DNA of 12,037 bases from Jannaschia sp. W003 (lineage in GTDB: Bacteria > Pseudomonadota > Alphaproteobacteria > Rhodobacterales > Rhodobacteraceae). The stretch spans positions 1-12,037 of the forward strand of contig NZ_CP083540.1 in the NCBI RefSeq assembly GCF_025144335.1. Reading direction: 5' to 3'. Shown in pieces: positions 6,839-12,037 of this stretch; positions within the stretch are counted from its first letter, which is position 1, and each line of letters begins with the position of its first letter. The position numbers were made by a program, and so were the translations under genes. The notes under the pieces were generated by a model. That model made no database searches, had not been told where the DNA came from, and saw nothing but the letters and a program-made list of their open reading frames with translations.

Positions 6839-7873
6839 GTGAGTGGTAGAGTTCTTGCTTCTGCGAAAAATTTCATTGTTCCTGCACTCTGGACTGCCTT
6901 CGTTGTCATTGGACTGACGACTGGCCTGCTCGCCCTTCGTGCATGCGAAGGACCTTTCGGATTGATCCGGACGTGCGACTCCGCGCCTTCGGATCTCGAA
7001 CTGCGAATCTCCGCAGCGTTCGAGCAGCGCGAGGCACTCGAGCGGGAGGACGTTCGTTGGCGGATCGAGGCCGCACGCGCCCCGATCTGCACCGCTCAGG
7101 TGGACGAGGCCCGCGAGGAACGTGTCGCCGCCTGCACCGCGCCTCCGCCGGACGACATCCTCGTCGTGCTGGATGCGTCGCGGAGCATGGGTTGGGACAT
7201 GACCGTCGACCCGGAGATTCTGCAGGCGATCGAGCGGATCAATCGGCAGGTCGACGCGCGAGGCAACCTACCGCAAAATCTCCTCAACCAGTACAACCGG
7301 CTGGTGCGGCAGGCCGAGAGCCCCCGCGAGCCCGACCGGATCGACGCGGCGCGCGATGCTCTGAGCGGGCTCCTCACCGGCCTCTCGCAGAATGCGAGGC
7401 TCCGGCTGATCTCGTTCGCGGATTGCGGCAGGGTCCCGCGCGAGGAAGGCGTGTTCGGCACCGGCGATGCCTCGGCGTATCGGCAGACGCTCGACTCCGT
7501 GCGGCTGCGCAACAACACGGCGCTGGCCGCGGCCCTCGATGCGATCCCGCGCCTCGTCACCGCCGGCCGGACCGCCGACCGCCCTGCGGCGATCATCCTC
7601 GTCTCGGACGGCGAGGACAGCTGCCGGGGCGACCCCTGCGCTGCCGCGCGCCGGTTGGCGTCAACCCTGCCCCACGCGCAAGTCTCCGTCGTCTCGCTCG
7701 GCGCCGGGATCGAGGCGAACCGCTGCATCGCCGAGGCCACGGGGGGCGCCTTCTACGAGGCCAACAATGTCGACCGGCTGTCGCAACGCTTGCGCCAGAC
7801 CACGGGCCAGCTCTCGCGGGATGAGTGCGAAGCCATCGTGGACGAGGAAATCGCAGTCGAGGGACAAGAGTGA
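6839..7873 (+). CDS. Membrane-anchored von Willebrand factor A (vWA) domain protein
   Basis: This encodes 344 residues from GTG 6839, with AAGG (6827-6830) upstream as ribosome site. One N-terminal membrane span lies at about residues 12-33, with K/R only before it, so the bulk should be periplasmic. A charged helix (about 55-83, LEREDVRWRIEAARA) ends at C84. The vWA domain (about 106-325) has a complete metal-ion-dependent adhesion site: D112-x-S114-x-S116 (DASRS), T227 (NNTALAAAL) and D257 (VSDGEDS). About 50 residues are inserted between the first MIDAS strand and helix RIDAARDAL. Nine cysteines (36, 46, 84, 99, 196, 262, 267, 296, 330) all lie beyond the span, suggesting disulfides. vWA domains usually bind protein partners through Mg2+. 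The likely partners are the next two products, whose genes overlap or abut this one. The first roughly 60 bases of the gene are unusually AT-rich. Confidence 0.9.
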   Translation: MSGRVLASAKNFIVPALWTAFVVIGLTTGLLALRACEGPFGLIRTCDSAPSDLELRISAAFEQREALEREDVRWRIEAARAPICTAQVDEAREERVAACTAPPPDDILVVLDASRSMGWDMTVDPEILQAIERINRQVDARGNLPQNLLNQYNRLVRQAESPREPDRIDAARDALSGLLTGLSQNARLRLISFADCGRVPREEGVFGTGDASAYRQTLDSVRLRNNTALAAALDAIPRLVTAGRTADRPAAIILVSDGEDSCRGDPCAAARRLASTLPHAQVSVVSLGAGIEANRCIAEATGGAFYEANNVDRLSQRLRQTTGQLSRDECEAIVDEEIAVEGQE

Positions 7874-9015
7874 TGGAAGATGTCCGGACCCCCGAGACCG
7901 CCCCGGAGCGCGCCGCGCCGCCGCGCCGTCCCTGGCTCGCGCCAGCGGTGGCCTGTGCGGTCGCGCTCGCGGTGCTGCTGATCCTGCTGATCCCGGGCGT
8001 GCTGCGCTACGGCGAGTCGGCGATCGACGAAGCATCGGTGATCGCTCTGGAAGAAGCCAACGCGACGCTCGAGCGGGAGGTCTCCCGCCTCGCACGGGGC
8101 GTGCAGACCGGCGTCTGCACTTGGGATGGCGACCTCTATCCACGCTCCGTCGAGCGGTCCTCCGCGCCGCCCTCGGCGGCGGATCGCTTCGATCTGCTGC
8201 CGCCGCCCGCTCGTGCAGTGTCCCCGGCGCGGGGGGCCATCGCCCCCGGTCCCGGCCGCCCGGCGCGCGCAGCGGAGCAGGATGAACCTGACGCGGCCGG
8301 GAGCGAGACGGCTGCCGCCTTCGCGGGCAGCATCGACGACCTCTTGCGGGCCAGTACCGTTCTGGTCCTGGCGCTCGGGGAGGACTCGTTCTCATCGGGC
8401 ACCGGCTTCTTCGTGGACGACACCCATATCGTGACCAACGCCCACGTCACCGACGGCAGGACGCGCTACCTAATCGCCAACGACTTCATCACCGATCCGG
8501 TCGTCGTCGAGCTCGTCGCCTCCACGGGCGCCCCGCCGGAAGCGGGCGGACCGGACTTCGCGCTGCTTCGGCTCGGCACACCGCAGCCCTCCGCGGAGGC
8601 GCTGTCCTTCGGTCCGGCGCGGCGCACGCAGGACGTCTATGCCAGCGGCTATCCCGGCTTCTTCGTCCGCGAATTAGTCGCGGAATACGTCGCCAAGGTC
8701 GCCCGCGGAGAGCCCGCGACTCCGCCCGAAAGCCTCGTGACCAGCGGCATGATCACGACCGTCCAAGACGGCGATAGCGCCCTCCAGCTTGTGCCTCACA
8801 CGGCCGACATCTCGGCGGGCAACAGCGGCGGCCCGCTGATCGACACCTGCGGTCGCGCCGTAGGCATCAACACTTACGGACGCCAGAACACGGGCAGCGG
8901 GTCCATTCTGGTACAGGGGGACTATGCCCTGGGTGGGTCGGCGCTGACCGACTTCCTGGCGCGGAACGGCGCAGCGCCGCGCGTCCTGTCCGAGCCTTGC
9001 GAGTCGTTGCGGTGA
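7873..9015 (+). CDS. Membrane-anchored trypsin-like (S1/HtrA-type fold) serine protease
   Basis: This encodes 380 residues. I chose ATG 7873 because its A overlaps the preceding stop (TGATG), a GAGGGA-like site lies upstream, and the span then follows a natural MEDVRTPE N-terminus. A membrane span lies at residues 22-40, preceded by RRP (N-in). A short helix LEREVSRLARG leads to C82, followed by a Pro/Ala-rich linker (about 85-150). The protease domain (about 155-365) has a full catalytic triad in the right order: H191 (VTNAHV), D228 (GPDFALLRL) and S318 (SAGNSGGPL), plus AVGINTYG near the C-terminus. No PDZ domain is present, unlike DegP/DegQ. It should act in the periplasm, perhaps as a regulated rather than housekeeping enzyme given the vWA partner. 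The stop overlaps the next start by 4 nt. The substrate is unknown. Confidence 0.9.
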   Translation: MEDVRTPETAPERAAPPRRPWLAPAVACAVALAVLLILLIPGVLRYGESAIDEASVIALEEANATLEREVSRLARGVQTGVCTWDGDLYPRSVERSSAPPSAADRFDLLPPPARAVSPARGAIAPGPGRPARAAEQDEPDAAGSETAAAFAGSIDDLLRASTVLVLALGEDSFSSGTGFFVDDTHIVTNAHVTDGRTRYLIANDFITDPVVVELVASTGAPPEAGGPDFALLRLGTPQPSAEALSFGPARRTQDVYASGYPGFFVRELVAEYVAKVARGEPATPPESLVTSGMITTVQDGDSALQLVPHTADISAGNSGGPLIDTCGRAVGINTYGRQNTGSGSILVQGDYALGGSALTDFLARNGAAPRVLSEPCESLR

Positions 9016-10352
9016 CGCGACGCTTCCTCACCGAGACGCCGGCCAACCAGACGCGGCCGCTCACGGTGGGCCGCGCGCCGGTCCACGACAGCTGGGACCA
9101 GCTCCAGACGCTCCTCGGCTCAGCGCTCGGCCCGAAGCATGCCGCGCTCTTCGCGCAGCCTTATGCGGGGACCGACGGCGTCGGCTGGATGGCCGATACC
9201 GCGGCCGAGCCGCGTCCGCTCTCCGCGCTGCCGCCCGAGGCGCGCGCCGCGGCGCTCGAGCGGGCCGAGGCGCTGACCGCGGACGTCGCGGCTCTGGCCC
9301 AACGCTACGCCTCGGGCAAGTCGGCGGAGGATCGTCGGTGGGGCATGATGCTCGACACGATCCAGCAGCAGCCGGCCGGCGTTCCGCTTGAGGATCGGCT
9401 CTGGGTGGCCGGCGATCAACCGGTGCTGGTGCAATGGGGCGCGCGCGACGAGTCGACCGTCTCGACTGGCGCGCTCCTGCGCGAGACCCGCGCCGCGCCG
9501 GACCCCGGCATCACGCGGATCGCGCGCGGGGCTGCCGGCGCCGCGCCTGTGCTGGCCTCGGGGCCCGTTGCGGCCTCGCCATGGCCTTGGGCGTGGCTGC
9601 TGTGGCTGCTCTTCGCGGCGATCCTGGCGGCGATCCTGCTGGTCCTTGTGGCGGCCTGCGCGCTGAACCTGCCCCCGTCCTGGCAGGTGTTCGCCTATTG
9701 CCCGCCCGAGGGCCGCGCGGAGGTCGTCCGCGCCGAGGGCGACGCGCTGCGACGGGAGGTCGATCGCCTGACGCTCGTCGCGCTGGGGGCGCCGCGATGC
9801 GACGTCGACGATCCGCCCCGCTGGGCGGCCGACCGGCCCGCGACGGCGGCGCCGCCCCCGCCCGCGCCTGTGCCCACGCCGACGGACCAGCCCGATCCCG
9901 GCCCGACCGAGATCGACCGTGCGCGCGAAGATGCAGGCGGGGCGCAGGGCGACGTCACGGTCACGCTTCTTTGGAACGGACGCAGCGATCTCGATCTGAC
10001 GGTGGTCTGCCCCTCCGGCCAGACGATGATCGGAGGCGCCTCGCGCTGCGGCGGCACCATAGACATCGACCAGAACCGCTGCTCTGGCCGCGTCTCCGGC
10101 AATGGATCCGTCTGCCGGACCTATTTCGGCACGGTCTCCGACAACCCGATCGAGAACGGCTACTTCGACGCCGACGGCGGTCAGGAGGGCACGTACTCCG
10201 TCCGGGTCCGGCACTATGCGGCCTCGGAGGTAGCTCCCCGCACGCCGGTGCCCTGGGTCGTGCAGCTTCGCGACGCCGCGGGTGCGCGGCGGTTCGAGGG
10301 AGTGGTTGCGCCCGGCGAGACCGATGACGTCACCACCTTCAGGCTCAAGTGA
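9012..10352 (+). CDS. SrfA-like single-pass membrane protein with C-terminal YfaP/DUF2135-like domain
   Basis: This encodes 446 residues from GTG 9012 (GTGA overlap with the protease stop), preferred over in-frame TTG 8997. The N-terminal region (1-190) carries LGPKHAALFAQPYAG, RPLSALPPEARAAA and LWVAGDQPVLVQWG, a pattern I associate with SrfA-family proteins encoded beside SrfB. It has no cysteine. One membrane span follows (about 194-216). Then come a helix LRREVDRLTLV, C263, a Pro-rich linker (about 277-301) and a C-terminal beta-type domain (about 314-446). That domain has VTVTLLWNGRSDLDLTVVCP, GGTIDIDQN and a GTYSVRVRHY strand, resembling YfaP/DUF2135 domains. Four cysteines lie within that domain (CP, RCGG, RCSG, VCRT). 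It probably links the cytoplasm to the periplasmic vWA/protease pair. Gene position immediately before srfB supports the SrfA call; sequence recognition alone is moderate. Confidence 0.75.
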   Translation: MTRRFLTETPANQTRPLTVGRAPVHDSWDQLQTLLGSALGPKHAALFAQPYAGTDGVGWMADTAAEPRPLSALPPEARAAALERAEALTADVAALAQRYASGKSAEDRRWGMMLDTIQQQPAGVPLEDRLWVAGDQPVLVQWGARDESTVSTGALLRETRAAPDPGITRIARGAAGAAPVLASGPVAASPWPWAWLLWLLFAAILAAILLVLVAACALNLPPSWQVFAYCPPEGRAEVVRAEGDALRREVDRLTLVALGAPRCDVDDPPRWAADRPATAAPPPPAPVPTPTDQPDPGPTEIDRAREDAGGAQGDVTVTLLWNGRSDLDLTVVCPSGQTMIGGASRCGGTIDIDQNRCSGRVSGNGSVCRTYFGTVSDNPIENGYFDADGGQEGTYSVRVRHYAASEVAPRTPVPWVVQLRDAAGARRFEGVVAPGETDDVTTFRLK

Positions 10353-10367
10353 GGAACGGCCGGAATG
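10351..10367 (+). promoter_or_regulatory. Ribosome binding site and start of srfB
   Basis: GAGGAA at 10351-10356 lies 8 nt before ATG 10365 and overlaps the TGA stop (10350-10352) of the preceding gene. This is the strongest ribosome site in the operon, which fits higher independent translation of SrfB. It fixes the start, since no other in-frame start has comparable spacing. Confidence 0.7.
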
Positions 10368-12037
10368 CTCAAGACCGCGATTGACTTCGGACCCGCCGAG
10401 ACGGTCACGCTGGTGCCGAACTCCGGCATCCAGTTCTTGGACCTGGCCTTCCACGAGGACGCGCTGACCGGACTCGCGCGGGCGGTCACGCACGTGGGCG
10501 ATCTGGGCGACCCGACCGCGCTGACGATCTATCCGACACACCGCGTCAGGGACGGCGAGGACGCCGACGGCGAAGAGCTGCTGGTCTACCGGCCCAAGGG
10601 CGAGGACCGTCTGCGGGAGGCCGACGAGGACGAGACCTACGCGATCAAGTCGCAGGCCGCGGTGGCGCGGTTCGATAGGCTGTGGCTGCCCTTCCCAATC
10701 TTCCGCCGCGCGGGGCGGGCCTTCGACGAGGGCCCGACGACCTGGGCGCGCGCGATGGTCCTGAAGCTCGACGCGCCCGACGACAGGGGCCGCACGCACC
10801 GCGTCGTGCTTGCCTTCGACACGCTGCTCGCCCCGCGCCTGCCCGGCCAGCCCTACACCACGCCAGAGGCGCCGTCGGACGCGACAGACAAGGTCAGCTT
10901 CGGCTTCTCGGCGGATCCCGACGCGAACGTGCCCTTCTGCAGCTTGCCCTGGGTCGCCGCCTGGCTGCGCGAGCAGTACGCCAGGGGCCTCACGCGCGAG
11001 AAGGGCCGCCCGGTCACGCCCGAGGCCTTCGCCAATCCCGGCGAGCACTGGGCCGCCTACATGGCGTTGATCGACGCGATCTCTGCCTGCTGCGTCGTGC
11101 CGAACATCGAGATCGTCGACATGTTCTCGGACATCGCCCGCGAGACGCCGCCGGTCGACGTGAACCTCGTGCTCGACATCGGCAACAGCCGCATGTGCGG
11201 TGTGCTGGTCGAGAACGGCCGGTCGGACACGCTGGCGGACCTCAGCGACTTGGCGCGGCTGGAGCTTCGCGACCTGACCTCGGTGGCGCAGGCCTACTCG
11301 GAACCCTTCGAGAGCCGCGTCGAGTTCGCCACCTCCGACTTCGGCCCCATCGCACATGCCGCGCAATCGCAGCGCACCGCCCGCGAGGCGTTCTTCTGGC
11401 CAAGCCCGGTGCGCGTCGGGCCCGAGGCGGCGCAACTCGCAGCACGGACCGACGGGACCGAGGGCGCGAGCGGCCTGTCGAGCCCCAAGCGCTATCTGTG
11501 GGACACCGAGGCGCGCGCCCTGCCCTGGATCAACAACGCCGCCAACGTCGCGCCGGGCGGCGAGCGACAGGAGATCCGCGGCCCCATCGTCTCGCGCCTG
11601 ACTGAAAGCGGCGAGTTGGTGTCGAAGTCGAAGAAGGGCGCGCTGCCCGGCTTGCTGCGCCGCTATTCCCGCAGCGCGCTCTACACGCTGATGCTGGCCG
11701 AGCTGCTGATCCACGCCATCGTGCAGGTCAACTCGGTCGCCGCGCGACGCAACCGCAGGGACGCGGCGATCCCGCGGCGGCTGTCCCAGATCATCCTGAC
11801 GCTGCCGACCGCGACGCCGCTCGCCGAGCAGAAGCTTATCCGCAAGCGCGCTTCGGAGGCGGTCGAGCTGGTCTGGCAGACAATGGGCTTCGATGCGGAA
11901 GATGCCGACGGGACCCCCGTGCAGCCGAGGCCCGGCGTGCGGCTCGACTGGGACGAGGCGTCCTGCACCCATCTCGTCTACCTGTTCAACGAGCTTCAGG
12001 ACAAGTTCAACGGCTCCCCGCGCGAGTTCATCTCGAT
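10365..12037 (+). CDS. srfB: SrfB family protein (putative actin/Hsp70-like ATPase), 3' end outside window
   Basis: There are 557 complete codons from ATG 10365, and the frame is open to the window edge. SrfB proteins are about 1000 residues, so slightly over half is present. Recognisable family features are the N-terminus with TLVPNSGIQFLDLAF, the block VNLVLDIGNSRMCGVLVENG (D271-I-G-N-S-R276) and the later segment LMLAELLIHAIVQVNSVAAR followed by LSQIILTLPTA. The DIGNSR motif at a strand-turn resembles the phosphate-1 loop of the actin/Hsp70/sugar-kinase (ASKHA) fold, so nucleotide binding is likely. No signal peptide or membrane span is visible, so it is cytoplasmic. In Salmonella, srfB lies in the SsrB-activated srfABC operon, and a SrfC-type gene would be expected downstream of this window. 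The biochemical role of the family is not established. Confidence 0.88.
   Translation, partial: MLKTAIDFGPAETVTLVPNSGIQFLDLAFHEDALTGLARAVTHVGDLGDPTALTIYPTHRVRDGEDADGEELLVYRPKGEDRLREADEDETYAIKSQAAVARFDRLWLPFPIFRRAGRAFDEGPTTWARAMVLKLDAPDDRGRTHRVVLAFDTLLAPRLPGQPYTTPEAPSDATDKVSFGFSADPDANVPFCSLPWVAAWLREQYARGLTREKGRPVTPEAFANPGEHWAAYMALIDAISACCVVPNIEIVDMFSDIARETPPVDVNLVLDIGNSRMCGVLVENGRSDTLADLSDLARLELRDLTSVAQAYSEPFESRVEFATSDFGPIAHAAQSQRTAREAFFWPSPVRVGPEAAQLAARTDGTEGASGLSSPKRYLWDTEARALPWINNAANVAPGGERQEIRGPIVSRLTESGELVSKSKKGALPGLLRRYSRSALYTLMLAELLIHAIVQVNSVAARRNRRDAAIPRRLSQIILTLPTATPLAEQKLIRKRASEAVELVWQTMGFDAEDADGTPVQPRPGVRLDWDEASCTHLVYLFNELQDKFNGSPREFIS

Noticed and set aside
9120..11972. 950-codon open frame on the minus strand, antisense to the SrfA-like gene and srfB
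   Set aside because: High third-position GC on the plus-strand genes suppresses stops in the antisense frame. The translation is low-complexity R/G/A/H-rich with no domain pattern, while the plus strand encodes recognisable proteins.
1..12037. CRISPR array, tRNA, rRNA or replication origin
   Set aside because: No regularly spaced repeats, cloverleaf-like or rRNA-like sequence, or iteron cluster was seen by reading; almost all of the window is protein-coding.

Overview
The window is GC-rich throughout its genes, with strong G/C preference at third codon positions. It carries a tripartite tricarboxylate transporter (TTT) locus next to its own two-component system. This points to an alphaproteobacterium, most likely Rhodobacteraceae/Roseobacter-type. 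That placement is an inference from composition and gene content, not from a marker gene.

Region 1 (1-5206) is a TTT locus. On the minus strand lie tctC (periplasmic solute-binding protein) and tctA (large permease, running off the left edge of the window). No separate tctB lies between them. Instead, the permease continues past the usual TctA length with extra hydrophobic sequence that looks like a fused TctB part. Divergently transcribed on the plus strand are tctD (OmpR-type response regulator) and tctE (sensor kinase), which overlap by 4 nt. The roughly 150 bp divergent region holds four GGCGCC palindromes and is the obvious control region.

Region 2 (5207-6838) is a scar of mobile DNA. 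It holds a stretch with two direct repeats resembling the multiple terminal repeats of IS21-type elements. A degenerate IS3-family element follows at 5482-6698, with recognisable 14-bp inverted terminal matches and a frameshifted transposase. After it comes a lower-GC leader that contains what may be the last codons of a truncated gene.

Region 3 (6839-12037, open at the right edge) is a tightly packed plus-strand operon of four genes: a membrane-anchored von Willebrand factor A (vWA) protein, a membrane-anchored trypsin-like serine protease, an SrfA-like single-pass membrane protein ending in a YfaP/DUF2135-like beta domain, and the first 557 codons of SrfB. SrfB shows an actin/Hsp70-like nucleotide-binding signature. 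The genes overlap by 1 and 4 nt, or are separated by 12 nt.

The first three proteins share a layout: one membrane span, then a short charged helix of the form L-x-R-E, then a cysteine 17-18 residues after the leucine. In the vWA and SrfA-like proteins every cysteine lies at or beyond the membrane span. In the protease the only other one is inside the span. The simplest model is an inner-membrane complex in which a cytoplasmic SrfB ATPase acts through the SrfA-like protein on a periplasmic vWA/protease pair. SrfB is known from the Salmonella srfABC operon, but the function of the family is not settled. The combination with a vWA protein and a protease is the most interesting content of the window.
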